From positions 33,520,822 to 33,584,821 of the forward strand of contig NC_079222.1 of the NCBI RefSeq assembly GCF_029633865.1: DNA of 64,000 nt, read 5' to 3'. Every line of letters starts with the position of its first letter. Positions within the stretch are counted from its first letter, which is position 1. This document shows positions 1-10,376 of this stretch, one piece after another. A program made the translations under genes and the position numbers. Below the pieces are notes generated by a model. It saw only the letters and a list, made by a program, of their open reading frames with translations. It made no database searches and was not told the DNA's origin. This stretch comes from Lampris incognitus (lineage: Eukaryota > Chordata > Actinopteri > Lampriformes > Lampridae).

Positions 1-1279
1 TCGTCAATGCTGGCTCATTGCTACACCTAAATTGAATGAACCCATCATTAATTTCATTAGCTCCAGCTGTGTTCATCCAGCCGCGCTAACATCAGTTGGT
101 CTGAACTCAGCCCGGCCCCTATAGATGGTCTCTCACCTGTAGAGGGTAGCAACCTCACAAAAAATGGTATAGGGTTTAGCTGCTCTTCAAAGAGTAGCTA
201 TACAATCTAACTAGACTCTGAACAGGCTAATCCATTATTGAGGGAATTACTCCATCAATGTGAAGGATTTCCTGTACTACTCGCAATCAACTTAGCCAAC
301 AGCTTTAACGTACACGGAGCTGTAGTCATAATTACAGTTATGTCATCCATGTATCTTCTGAGAAGAGAGAGGAGGATGCACCCCACCCGGTAACCTGTCA
401 CCACGAGCAACCCACTTGGATGTCCTAATTACCACATACGTTGGCGTAATAAAAGTTGAGGGTGACATAGTGACATTTTAATCTCCAGCTGCTTCCTGTA
501 GGTTTTGCACTCACCAGTCATGGACGAGAAGAGTCCTTTACCTCATCCTACGCCCTTTCCGAACACGGTCCAGTTATTACTTGTGTGTTACGGAGAGTTT
601 GCAAAATGCGTGCACTATTATTTCCATTTGTTCTTTTATTCCTTTGTTATTTTAACGTGTTCGAAATCAAATCAATATCAATCAATCAATGAAACACAAC
701 AGCGGTAATCCCTAACTATCGTCCCCTGCACCAAATAGGCTCAATAGACAATCTCTGCATGAATGCGTACACGGTGAAACTGGTTCTGTACGGGCCTCCT
801 CAGTAGCTACTGCCCATCCCTAATTACTGCCACCTGCACATTATGAGCCTACCCAGTGACCTCACTGGCCCCATGTATGCTCAATAGCAGTTCCATATGG
901 ATCTCCTTGGTGACTACCTCCATTCTGTACTATAGAAAAGGTTTAAGAGCTGCCTACCTGGCTAAAATAATTTCCTCATATCCTCGGCCACCGACTAGCT
1001 GTTTCAGTTGTGTCAGACAACAGATCTAAGGTAGATTTTAAAAGGAACAAGGTAGTTGATTTAGCTACAAACCCTCTAACATCTATTTCGGCTGGGCCTG
1101 CCATACTTGAATTTCTTCTTTTTGTCGATTTACTCAGTTGTATGCAAACAGAGTAAACCTCAAGCGTTCAAGCCCGATGGCCTTTAACGCTATTATTTTT
1201 GTACTGGTTTATTATTTTTCTTCAGAAATGTTCACGCAAATTCCTGTGAGATAATAAATGGTAGAGACATGAGATTTTG
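1..1279. other. No recognised gene or element
   Basis: I see no convincing exon, RNA gene or element here. Short open frames exist on both strands, but none carries a motif or family resemblance. A short run of ATCA units near 675-690 resembles a LINE or SINE tail, with nothing assignable beside it. Confidence 0.5.
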
Positions 1280-1870
1280 CTCATTAATTGTAAGTTGTGT
1301 GCAAGTGCTGCCCCAAAAAAATGTCCCCAATCGGCCTGCCGGCGGCGCTATGATTTAAGATCAAATTTGAAAAGTCATAACCCCCACGCTGTAGGTCAAA
1401 TTCACACGAAACTCAGTACAGACAGCCATCAACCTCACTACACATTTTTCCTCAAGAACTACTAAAGTAGATTTTCCTCCATTTTGAATTTTTTGAAAAA
1501 CACTGTTTTGACATCTCCCCCTAAACTGTTGGCCCAATTGCTAGCAAATTGTGTGTGGATCATTATTAGACCAAGCTTATCAACATTTATATAAAGTTTG
1601 TTGACATCTTGTTTAGTTTTCAAGATATTGACCAATGACATTCAAAAGGGCGTGGCTTAGCACATAAATAGGCCAAAGTCAACAACCGTGGGTCCAATCA
1701 TCACAAAACTTGTAGATGTCCACATAAATACCTGAAACATACCCTGGACGTTTATTTCAAATCTACCACTAGGGAGCACTAAAAACTGCGGGAAAATGGG
1801 CCTGGCATAACACAAATCAGATTATAAATAAGAAATTGTTTGTTCAGCCATTACAAAACTAACAAGATCA
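1280..1870. repeat. Unclassified interspersed repeat, probable
   Basis: This AT-rich stretch (phrases such as 'gggcgtggcttagcacataa') resembles an anonymous fish dispersed repeat I know by feel rather than by name. There is no coding potential and no second copy in this window, so the call rests on recollection only. Confidence 0.3.
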
Positions 1871-1921
1871 ACCCAATTTCCCCTCAGGGATGAAAAAAGT
1901 ATTCTGATTCTGATTCTGAAG
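1871..1921 (+). repeat. Non-LTR element 3' end with (CTGATT)n tail
   Basis: A short 'cccctcagggatgaaaaaagt' segment is followed by CTGATT repeats, the typical 3' terminus of many fish LINEs and their SINE partners. A related tail closes the fragment at 29925-30125. No coding part remains. Confidence 0.5.
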
Positions 1922-1988
1922 ATATTGTAGTGATCGGGGAAGACAGTCGCTGGGGAAACGCGAGGGATTATAGGAATGTTATGTTCAT

Positions 1989-3129
1989 TCATTCATTCAT
2001 TCCTTTATTCATTCACCATCAACCGCTTCTCCGGGGTCAGGTCGCGGTGGCAGCAAGCTAAGTAGGGCACTCCAGATGTCCCTCTCCCCAGCAACGCCCT
2101 CCAGCTCCTCCTGGGGGATCCCAAGGCGTTCCCAAGCCAGATTGGACATGTAGTCCCTCCAGCGGGTTCTGGGTCTACCCCGGGGTCTCCTCTCAGTTGG
2201 CCGCGCCTGGTAAACCTCCAAAGGAAGGCGCCCAGGAGGCATCCTAATCAGGTGCCCGAACCACCTCAACTGACTCCTTTCGACGTGAAGGAGCAGCGGC
2301 TCTACTCTGAGCTCCCTCCGGATGTCCGAGCTCCTCACCCAATCCCTAAGGCTGAGCCCAGACACCCTACGGAGGAAATTCATTTCAGCCGCTTGTATCC
2401 GCGATCTCACCCTTTCGGTCACTACCCAAAGGTCATGACCATAGGTGAGAGTTGGAACGAAGATTGACTGGTAAATTGAGAGCTTTGTCTCCCAGCTCAG
2501 CTCCTTCTTCACCACAATGGCCCGGTACAACGTCCGCATTACTGCTGATGCTGCACCAATCCGCCTGTCAATCTCCCGCTCCATCCTACCCTCACTCATG
2601 AACAAGACCCCGAGATACTTGAACTCCTTCACTTGAGGCAACAACTCATCCCCAACCCCAAGGGAGCAATCCACCATTTTCTGGTAGAGAACCATGGCCT
2701 CAGACTTGGAGGTGCCGACTCTCATCTTGGCCATTTCACACTCAGCTGCAAACCACCCCAGTGGCTGCTGGAGATCGCGTTCTGATGAAGCCAACAAAAC
2801 CACATCATCTGTGAAGAGCAGAGATGCAATTCTGAGGTTCCCAAAACGGACAACTCCTCACCTTGGCTGCGCCTTGAGATCCTGTCCACGAATATCACAA
2901 ACAGAATCGGAGACAAGAATGCGGACACAGATCTCACTTTGGTTATACTACAAGGACCGGATGGCTTGTAGCAACTGCTCCGGTACACCATACTCCCTCA
3001 GTACCCTCCACAGAGTGCCCCGGGGTACACGGTCGTAAGCCTTCTCCAAGTCCACAAAACACATGTAGACTAGCTTGTCAAACTCCCATGCCCCCCTCAG
3101 CACTTCCACGAGGGAAGTGGTGGAAGTAC
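1989..3129 (-). mobile_element. 5'-truncated RTE-like LINE with target duplication
   Basis: The minus strand reads as the C-terminal half of a LINE reverse transcriptase. L-E-K-A-Y-D-R lies near 3035, and the catalytic F-T-D-D-V-V motif is near 2790 after frameshifts. An open frame from 2803 to 2009 then runs through 'EFKYLGVLF', 'YGHDLWV' and 'LRWFGHLIRMPPGRLP', a C-terminal region typical of RTE-like fish elements. The 3' end is a (GAAT)n tail near 2000. The element is truncated 5' (no endonuclease), as incomplete target-primed reverse transcription predicts. The 12-bp direct repeat TGTTATGTTCAT flanks it at 1977-1988 and 3130-3141. It is dead: truncated and frameshifted upstream of the catalytic motif. 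The RTE clade is inferred from motif style, and another LINE clade is possible. Confidence 0.85.
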
Positions 3130-3168
3130 TGTTATGTTCATGTTCGAAGTACTGTTATGTTCATGTTC
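3123..3168. repeat. Perfect 23-bp tandem duplication
   Basis: Two identical 23-bp units lie at 3123-3145 and 3146-3168. Each contains the 12-bp target-site sequence of the adjacent LINE, so the duplication overlaps the insertion junction. Confidence 0.9.
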
Positions 3169-3426
3169 AAATTATTGTTTTAGTGATGTTGTGTTAATGT
3201 TTTGATTAGTGTTGTATTGTTTGTTTGGGGGTTCACTCGGACTGGGTAGATGACTACGGTCGTGTACGGCCTCATTTGTCTCAGTGGAGGGTAGGACAGC
3301 AGACTCAGTGGGCGGGGCTAAGGCAGGCTGGGGTGACGCAGGGCTGCTGGTGATGGGTATGCAGGCGACCAGCTTGAACGGTGGTCTGGGTTGCTGGAGC
3401 GATGACGCACATGGGCTCTGTGCCTG

Positions 3427-3700
3427 TTAAGTGGCAGCTGCTTGGCGTCTGGCTCCCTGGTCATTGAGTCTGTCCCTCTCCCAACCAGACTGGGGGGTAG
3501 CCTCAATCAGGGGAACAGTGTCCCCTGGGGACAGGCATGTCTCAGCAACAGATTCATTAATGATAAATGACTTACTACGCACAGACCTCACATTCATGAG
3601 GCCAAAATTGTTTGGTGGCAAAGCAGAATTAAAACTAACCGGAGTACAACAATTAGGACGCAAACTGCAGATATTTGCTCCAGACATTCAGTTGTTGATG
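3427..3700 (-). pseudogene. LINE endonuclease N-terminal fragment
   Basis: The minus-strand open frame contains 'GLMNVRSVRSKSFIINE', which resembles the first strand of the apurinic endonuclease domain in fish non-LTR retrotransposons (an N-x-R-S-x-x-x-K pattern). Only this segment is recognisable. The flanks at 3169-3426 and 3701-3834 show nothing I can name. It may belong to the same family as the L2-like fragment to its right. Confidence 0.45.
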
Positions 3701-3834
3701 TTTCTACTATTAGTTATGTCGTGTGGATGAGAGGCACGGTGCCTAATAATAGTCTCTATGGGGAAACCTCCCGGCGAGAGGGTCAATGACAGATGAGGCC
3801 AGTGGAGGGAGCCGCTCATCCAGCCCAGCCGATC

Positions 3835-4690
3835 ATTATTCTCACCAGGTCAATTCAGGTCAAAACTTACTTATAAAGCAAATTTAAAAACAACCCATGT
3901 TTACAGCTGAAGAGACCAGAGCATGTAGCTAAAACACAAATAGGAGAAACACTAATATAATCAACAAGGCACCTAGCTCATAGGCACAAGTAAACAAAAC
4001 ATGAGCATAGGAACAAGCCATAAATCAGCCACATCAGGAGGATTCAAACACTAGTGAATAAAAGTAAGTATTGAGCCTGGACTTAAAAGAGTCAATGGAA
4101 GGGGCAGATCTAGCTGGAAGGTAAATGCTGTTCCACAGTCTAGGGGGCTGCACAGTCATCCCTTAGCTTAAGTTTAGATCTTGGAACAGCCAGGAGTCCC
4201 AAGTCAGCCAACCAGAGGGACCTGGGGGTAGAATAAAGGGTTCGAAGGTCTGTGATATAGGAGGGGGCAAGCCCATTTACAGCATTATAAACAAACAGAA
4301 GAACCTTAAAATTAATTCTGAACTGTACAGGCAGCCAGTGGAGAGAGGCCAGGATAGGGGTAATACGGTCCCTCTTCCGGGTACCTCTCAGGAGGCTGGC
4401 TGTAGCATTCTGGACCAGTTGCAGGCGGGACAGGGAGGACTGACTCATCCCAATATACAGGGAGTTGCAGTAGTCCAAGCAGGAGAATACAAAAGTGCAG
4501 ATGACTTTCTCAAGATCGTTAAAAGAGAGGAATGGCTTAATTTTGGCAATAGTACAAAGCTTAAAAAACTGGCTTTCACTACTGCATTAACTTGCTTGTC
4601 AAACTTGAAGATGGAATCAAATATCACACCAAGGTTTTGACGTGATGTTTGACAAGGGTGGACAGGAAGTGAATGAACCCTGAAAATACT
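3835..4690 (-). mobile_element. L2-like LINE, 3' portion
   Basis: Minus-strand frames at 4765-4445 and 4478-4140 give the C-terminal LINE reverse-transcriptase region. Landmarks are 'LGVIFD', then 'LDYCNSLY'-type and 'RLQLVQNATASLL', then 'ITPILASLHWLPVQFRINFK' and 'YNAVNGLAPSYI'. This order is characteristic of L2/CR1-group LINEs of fish. The frames are offset, so the copy is broken, and the catalytic F/YADD motif is not included. Non-coding 3' sequence continues to about 3835. A related copy lies at 6640-8490. Confidence 0.8.
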
Positions 4691-4710
4691 TGAAAAAGCC
4701 GTGACCTGGG

Positions 4711-4845
4711 GTCCGCGGTGGTGTAGTGGTCTAAGCACTGGCTTTGTGTCAATGCGGTTACCCACTGGGGTCTAGGGTTCGCGCCTCGGTCTTGTCAGAT
4801 CCGACTATGGCCGGTCTCGATGATACCCCAGAAAAAATACGTTCA
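4711..4845 (+). repeat. tRNA-derived SINE fragment
   Basis: The sequence starts 'GTCCGCGGTGGTGTAGTGGTCTAAG', with an A-box-like TAGTGGTCTAAG and a B-box-like GGGTTCGCGCC downstream. This is the layout of a tRNA-derived SINE head. There is no folded mature tRNA and no intact 3' end. Confidence 0.5.
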
Positions 4846-4875
4846 AGCAGACACTATTTAAAAGGTGTGGTGAAT

Positions 4876-5237
4876 TGAAAGTCAACTCAATTTTATTTGT
4901 GTAGCCCAATATCACAAATTTGCCTCAGTGGGCTTAACAGCAACACAACATCCTGTCCTAAGACCCTCTCATCGGATAAGGAAAAACTCCCTAAAAAAAA
5001 AAAACCTTTAACAGGGAGAAAAAATAGGAAGAATCCTCAGGGAGAGCAACGGAGGAGGGATCTCTCTCCCAAGACAGACAACGTGCAATGGATGTCGTGT
5101 TTACACAATTTACACAGTACAGCATTGAAACACGATAAAGAGAATTATAATGGACTTATGAAATATATGAAGAATATGATGCGCAGGATGCCAAGAAGTG
5201 TCAAGACGCCACAGCCTGCAGCAACGTCCAGCTAGGG
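4876..5237 (+). repeat. Dispersed 'TTTTATTTGTGTAGCCC' repeat, copy 1
   Basis: Three copies of this family occur in the window (here, 5477-6560 and 12528-12955). Shared landmarks are ATTTTATTTGTRTAGCCC, 'ATATCACAAATT', a purine-rich 'AAAAACTCCCTAAAAAAA', 'GAGAGCAACRGAGGAGGGAT' and 'CTCTCCCAAGA'. The family is widespread in fish genomes. I do not know its class, and no coding sequence is visible. Confidence 0.75.
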
Positions 5238-5266
5238 CCACAGCCTGCAGCAACGTCCAGCTAGGG
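5209..5266. repeat. Perfect 29-bp tandem duplication
   Basis: Two identical 29-bp units, 5209-5237 and 5238-5266, each beginning CCACAGCCTGCAGC, duplicate the end of the preceding dispersed repeat. Confidence 0.9.
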
Positions 5267-5476
5267 AAGCACTGCGTAACCACTGTAGGAAACAGGGAAA
5301 TTATGCCAAGGTGTGCAGAGCTAAAATGGTCACTGAGGTGCACATAGCCACCTGACTGATGATGTGGATAATGAGTTGCATTCCTTGGCTCACTGGGTGT
5401 AAAATCAGATGACGTTAGTAGAAAAGAACCACTCCAACATAGTGTGGAAAATAGACAGTTATGTAACGTCAGTGCC

Positions 5477-6560
5477 AAGTCAAGTCAAGTCAAGTCAAGT
5501 CAAGTCAAGACAATTTTATTTGTATAGCCCAATATCACAAATTACAAATTTGCCTCAGGGGGGCTTTACAGCAATACAACATCCTGTTCTTACACCCTCA
5601 TATCGGATAAGGAAAAACTCCCTAAAAAAAAAAACCTTTAACAAGGATAAAAATATAGGAAGAAACCTCAGGGAGAGCAACAGAGGAGGGATCTATCTCC
5701 CAAGATGAACAGATGTGCAATGGATGTTGTATGTAGAGACCAAAACAACATTTATAGAATACAATATTGAAAGAGGATAACAGAATTATAGTGGAACTAT
5801 AAGATATATGAAAAATATGATGAGGAGGATGCCAAGCAGTTTCCAGATGCCACTGGAACAGCCTAGGACCTGAGCCACACGACTGCCATCACCATGTAGA
5901 CTTGGCAGGGGATAGGGTACACGTGCAAAGAGGGAAGACTCAAATCACACCATTCACATACATGGGAGAAGAGACAAGAAAAGACATTAGTCACACATTG
6001 GAGAGGGAGAGGGCTACAACGCTGAAACAGGATAACAAAATTACATGGATTCATAAGATATATAAGGAATGTAATGAGGAAGAGAGGAGTCAGTTGAGAT
6101 GGTTCGATCATCTGATTAGGATGCCTCCTGGGTGCCTATCTTGGGAAGTTTTCTGGGCATGGCCAACTGGGAGGAGACCCCGGGGTAGATCCTGAACTTG
6201 CTGGAGGGACTACATGTCCAGTCTGGCCTGGGAACACCTTGGGATCCCCCAGGAGGAGCTGGTGGGTGTTATTGGGGAGAGGGACGTCTGGAGTGCCCTA
6301 CTTAGCTTGCTGCCACCGCAACCCTACCCCAGAGAAGCAGTCGAAGATGAATGAATGAATGAAATGAGGAGGATGCCAAGCAGCATCCAGGTGGCAACCA
6401 CCAATACCATGGAGATCTGGGAAAGACAGACAACACGTGCATACAGGGGAGACTCACATTCCACTATTCACATACACAGGAGAAGAGACAGGAGAAGACA
6501 TCATTCAGCGAGAGAAAAGATATGTGAGAGAAAGGAGAATAGCTGCAATAATCAATAATC
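5477..6560 (+). repeat. Dispersed 'TTTTATTTGTATAGCCC' repeat, copy 2, split
   Basis: This copy is preceded by TCAAG pentamers (5480-5505). It follows copies 1 and 3 through 'CCCAATATCACAAATTACAA' and the purine-rich block, and extends further. It is split by a short LINE at 6083-6362: 'aatgaggaagag' on the left is repeated as 'aatgaggagga' on the right, after which repeat-like sequence resumes. Confidence 0.7.
6083..6362 (+). mobile_element. RTE-like LINE, extreme 3' end
   Basis: The plus strand carries the same C-terminal block as the element at 1989-3129: 'SQLRWFDHLIRMPPG', then 'GRRPRG', then sequence ending in a (GAAT)n tail at about 6350-6362. An in-frame stop after 'RRPRGRS' breaks it. 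It sits inside the dispersed repeat at 5477-6560 with an imperfect 10-11-bp target duplication, so it is younger than that repeat. Confidence 0.75.
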
Positions 6561-6783
6561 TATACTCTATGATCTCCTCAGCAAAAGTGTGCTTTGTAAA
6601 TTGATTGAGACAGAAACTGACCTGCAATGGTCATGCTGTATTCATTTTAAAAACAACTAATTGTAGGTTGAGACAAAAAGACTAATTTTAAGCTCAGATT
6701 TAAAGGACTCAACAGACTCTGATTGTCTGACAGCAGCATGTACGTTATTCCATAAGAACAAGGCCTAATAGGATAGGAAGCCA

Positions 6784-7086
6784 ATGAAGATTGGCTTGGA
6801 GAAGCTGCAACTGGAAATTAAAGGGGCACTGTATCAACTGACTGTTGAGCAGCTAATTAAAGTATGCAATGCACTTCAAGGAAAAGAGCATGTGACCAGT
6901 AAAGCACGCAATCAGTTAGTCTCACATGTCATAAAGTGCCTTGAACGGGACGAGTTGGCCGACCTAGAAGATGACGGTATGTCAGACCTCCTTGAAGCTC
7001 AGGACATTATAGACAAAATACAAATGGCCAAAGGACCGAGTGCATGTGAAATTCTAGCCAAAGAACATTGGCAGGGATTGGTGTAA
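6784..7086 (+). CDS. Uncharacterised 100-aa open frame inside a LINE
   Basis: The frame begins MKIGLEKLQLEIKGALYQ and encodes a 100-residue, highly charged, probably helical peptide with an acidic run 'DELADLEDDG' and 'EAQDIIDKIQ' near its end. It is open on the plus strand, opposite to the LINE that surrounds it. LINE sequence resumes on both sides near 6795 and 7075, where 'ATTGGC' occurs at each junction. The composition resembles the N-terminal helical part of a retroelement gag or an adaptor domain, but I recognise no family. The first codons may derive from the host LINE, so the true start is uncertain. No promoter or poly(A) signal is evident. It could be a captured exon or a gag fragment. 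Confidence 0.4.
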   Translation: MKIGLEKLQLEIKGALYQLTVEQLIKVCNALQGKEHVTSKARNQLVSHVIKCLERDELADLEDDGMSDLLEAQDIIDKIQMAKGPSACEILAKEHWQGLV

Positions 7087-7582
7087 TACGGTTAAATTTT
7101 CTAGTTATAGTTAGGATTCTAGCTGCAGCATTTTGAACCATCTAAAGACGTTTAGTACTAACCTATGGCAGACCTGAAAACAGAACATTACAGTGATCAA
7201 GTCTGGATGAAACAAATGCATGTATTAAAGTCTCTGTGTCAGCAATGGCCAGGAAAAACCAAATCTTAGCTATGTTACAAGTGAAAATGGCAGTTTTTGT
7301 GATTTCTTTAATGTGCTTATCAAAGGAAAGGTGGGGATCAAATATAACACCTCGATGTTTGGCTGCCACACTTTGTGAACAATATTGTAAATTGTTATTG
7401 TTGCTTGATCAAATTGGTGTCTGTGTCTACCAGGCCCAATGACCAGCATCTCAGTTTTATGTGAATTTAAAACCAGACAATTTATTGACCTCCAATTTTT
7501 CACAGCAACCAAGCATGCCTCTAAATTAATCATTTGAGTATGCTCATCAGCCCATATAGGAGCATGCAGCTGAGTAACATCC

Positions 7583-8258
7583 TGTTACGACCCTCGATCT
7601 GGAGAGGGTGCAACAATTAGTGTACTGGGTAACAGTGAGGTGAGGGTGCAACACAGTGAGACATAAACGTTTAAATATAATAAAATATAAACATTTATTG
7701 ACACCATGACAGGACAAGGGAACCGAACGGTTGCCAAAACAATAAAATACTAACAAAAGTAACCCACCCCTGACAGTGCTGAAAAGCACCAAACCTAAAG
7801 ACAGAAGGTGGCAACCGCTCCTATCCTAGTGTGTAATCTATGTGATGGGGTGTTTGCCCATGGGCATCTTACCTTGATCCCCTTGCCCAAAAGAATTAAA
7901 CAAATTAAAGGCTAAACATAACTCAAAATACTCAGAATTTAAACAATGCCAAACTTAACCAAACACGGGCCAGACATTACAAACACAAAGTAGCTACAGA
8001 GACAAAGACATCAACACAAAGTAGCTACAACACACAAACTAAAATCGCACAAACTAAACTAGCTGGCAGGGGAACTGAAGACATGTGGGATTTAAATGGG
8101 AGACTGCACAGCTAATGGAAATTGGATGATTTGTTAACCAGTTAATTAGGTGATAAGGAGCACCTGGCAGATACCTGAATGTAGAGTGAGAGTGAGGGTT
8201 AGATATAGAAGGGAACAAAAGCAACTGTACGGACATGGACACACCCTTGGCCATAACA
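7583..8258 (-). mobile_element. Solo LTR, 676 bp, inserted in a LINE
   Basis: On the minus strand the segment starts TGTTATGGCC and ends GGTCGTAACA, so it has the TG...CA ends of an LTR. The 5-bp flanks are CATCC (7578-7582) and CATCT (8259-8263), a target duplication with one mismatch. A minus-strand AATAAA lies about 110 bp before its end, as expected for the R-U5 part of an LTR. No internal coding sequence or second LTR is present, so a solo LTR left by LTR-LTR recombination is the simplest reading. The superfamily cannot be fixed from an LTR alone. Confidence 0.7.
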
Positions 8259-8512
8259 CATCTGTATAGCAATGTTAATTTATTCCATGACTGTGTATAA
8301 TTTGGCCAAGAACTGAAATATAAAGAGAGAAAAGTAGAGGGCCAAGAACCAATCCCTGAGGTACGCCAAATTTAATATCAGATATTTTCGATGTAATATT
8401 ATTATAGCAGACACGCCAAAGTTTTTCAGATCAGTAGGACTTAAGCCAAGAGAGAGCTAAACCAGAGACACAAAAATTACAATTTATTCTATCTATTAGT
8501 ATACAGTGACAG

Positions 8513-8712
8513 GCATGGGTGCAAGTCCAGGAATACTGGGATGGCATCCAGTGCTTTATCTGTGCCCCCGCCCTTATGGTTAGTGGTTGTGTCAGGAAGG
8601 GCATCTGACATCAAACTTTGCCAAATCATTATACGGACCGACAAGACCATACCGGATCGATCAAGGCTCTATGCCGGATCGGTCGAGGTCTGGGTTAACA
8701 ACGACCGCCATT
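8513..8712 (+). repeat. RTE-like LINE fragment, non-coding part
   Basis: The stretch 'GTGTCAGGAAGGGCATCTGAC' through 'CGGATCGGTCGAGGTCTGGG' to 'AACAACGACCGCC' is a non-coding module of RTE-like fish LINEs. A minus-strand relative of its end occurs near 37040-37075. It breaks off where gypsy pol sequence begins. Confidence 0.55.
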
Positions 8713-9083
8713 CGTTTTAGGATGAGACTGGTGAAGTTCTCCGAAACAATATCACACATGGCTGCCAAAACCATTGCAACAGCAGACGTGCTCCTCAGAG
8801 CTCCTGTAAGCAGCACAGCAGATGGGCTACAGGAGGAAGAGATAAACCTGTATGTCGACTCCATCATAGAAAGTCTACCAGCTACAGAGAAAAGGCTCAG
8901 AGAGCTCCAAACACACCAAGACAATAACCCCACATTATGCCAGCTTAAGAGATACTGTGTGGAAGACAAGTTCTCCATCAAACGTGTGATTAAGTCCCAT
9001 CTGCCATTCTCGGGAGAGTTCACTGTGCAAAATGGTCTGCTGCTCAAAGTGGAGAGAATAGTCATCCCAGCATCACCCCGAGC

Positions 9084-9084
9084 G

Positions 9085-9130
<46 letters not shown>

Positions 9131-9154
9131 CGCGCGCGTGTGAGAGAGAGAGAG
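9084..9154. repeat. (GT)n-(GC)n-(GA)n microsatellite
   Basis: Alternating GT, then GC, then GA dinucleotides replace part of the gypsy pol frame. The GT/GC part is purine-pyrimidine alternating and is a Z-DNA-prone composition. Confidence 0.95.
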
Positions 9155-9236
9155 TACACTTCAGAGAACTGATGCTGTTTACAGAATTTCCAACAAGTCC
9201 ATGGTCCACTGCCAGAGCAGATCTGTTCCAAATCAA

Positions 9237-9872
9237 GTCTGTGAATGTTCTCATTCATCCAGGTCATGGTTATCCAAAGGAGTTGAATCAAGTGCAACTG
9301 GACTTGGTATATATCCGTGAAGACGTTTCGCCTCTCATCCAAGAGGCTTCCTCAGTTCGTGCCTTTCTGACTAGACGAAGCTAGTCTGACTGGCTGGTGA
9401 TGAGACTCAGAATTTATCCTCTTGGAGTCGTCTACCCATCTCTACCCAGGAGACTCAAGAAGCCTAGCCTCCAAGAACAACAGTCGGTCACTAACGGCTC
9501 CAACGACTCTCATGACCACTGACTAATGAAGTCAAAACTAACACCCCCAACGACCGTCGCTGCTAAACAAATGCAAATCAATAGCTCCAATGGCGACGGG
9601 CGCGGCCAAACATCGGTACACAAAAGAGCCACTCATAACTATGGCTCTGTTAGCGACGGGCGTTGGTAAACATCGGTACACAACGAGCCATGGACATCCA
9701 TAGCTCTGACAACGACTCCAAGAGGATAAATTCCGAGTCTCATCACCAGCCAGTCAGACTAGCTTGGTCTAGTCAGAAAGGCACGAACTGAGGAAGCCTC
9801 TTGGATGGGAGGCGAAACGTCTTCACGAATATATATCAAGTCCAGTTGCACTTGATTCAACTCCTTTGGATA
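9237..9872. mobile_element. Foldback element with ~160-bp inverted arms
   Basis: Arm 9271-9431 is nearly the exact reverse complement of arm 9711-9872, with roughly 280 bp between them. The perfect 11-bp direct repeat TTCCAAATCAA flanks the insert at 9226-9236 and 9873-9883. The 34 bp at the left end (9237-9270) have no partner in the right arm. The spacer contains two degenerate ~59-bp tandem units that include 'AAACATCGGTACACAA' (near 9608 and 9667). No coding capacity is visible. The insert splits gypsy integrase between 'DLFQI' and 'NNQHKLVID'. Related but shorter foldback pieces may lie at 11208, 31540, 39866 and 47502. Confidence 0.85.
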
Positions 9873-9987
9873 TTCCAAATCAACAACCAACACAAGCTAG
9901 TCATTGATAACTATTTGTCCACATACTTTGAAGATGTCAACCTGACATCCACGACATCAGAGGCAGTGATCCACCACTTAAATTAAT

Positions 9988-10376
9988 TACACGTGGGCGG
10001 CATGGTGGCCCAGTGGTTAGCACTGTTGTCTAAACGTCCTGGGTTCAAACACCAGTGTTGTCCAACCTTGGGGGGTCATCCCAGGTCATCCTCTGTGTGG
10101 AATTTGCATGTTCTCTCTGAGTCTGCGGTGGGTTTTCTCTGGGAGCTCTGGTTTCCCCCGCCATCAAAAAAAAATGCATGTTAGGGTTTATACTCCTATC
10201 TGTGCCCCTGACCAAGGCAATGTGAAAAGAACTGGAGTTGGTCCCCGGGTGCAGCATCAAGGCAACAGCCCAATCCACCTAACTACATATATCACAGGGT
10301 TATATATCACCATGGGTTAATTTGCAGTAACTGTATTTCCCCAAAGCGATTAATAAAGGAAACTCAATTTAAACTT
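9988..10376 (+). repeat. tRNA-headed SINE, family V, nearly full length
   Basis: The head 'GGCGGCATGGTGGCCCAGTGG' has an A-box-like CCAGTGGTTAGC and a B-box-like GGGTTCAAACACC. It is followed by a long tRNA-unrelated body ('GGAATTTGCATGTTCTCTCT', 'GTGCCCCTGACCAAGGCAAT'). AT-rich direct repeats at the ends ('cttaaatt' and 'cttaattt') suggest a short target duplication. It interrupts gypsy integrase. Minus-strand copies lie at 40520-41287 and 50518-50820. Confidence 0.8.

Larger units (their letters stand above)
6640..8490 (-). mobile_element. L2-like LINE split by two insertions
   Basis: Minus-strand LINE sequence lies in three blocks. The block at 8490-8259 includes a degraded 'VLGPL' reverse-transcriptase region. 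The block at 7582-7087 includes 'LNSHKTEMLVIGP', 'GVIFDPHLSFDKHIKEITK' and 'FVSSRLDHCNVL'. The block at 6795-6640 is the 3' non-coding end. The reading order is continuous once the segments at 7583-8258 and roughly 6795-7075 are set aside. The second of these, with an open plus-strand frame, is described separately. Rejoining the 7583 and 8258 flanks restores the codon series Y-T-D-V-T-Q-L where active elements have the Y-A-D-D-T-Q-L catalytic motif. The copy is therefore inactive by point change as well as by insertion. Confidence 0.75.

Noticed and set aside
2252..3038. Plus-strand open frames opposite the LINE
   Set aside because: They are antisense shadows of the reverse-transcriptase frame on the minus strand.
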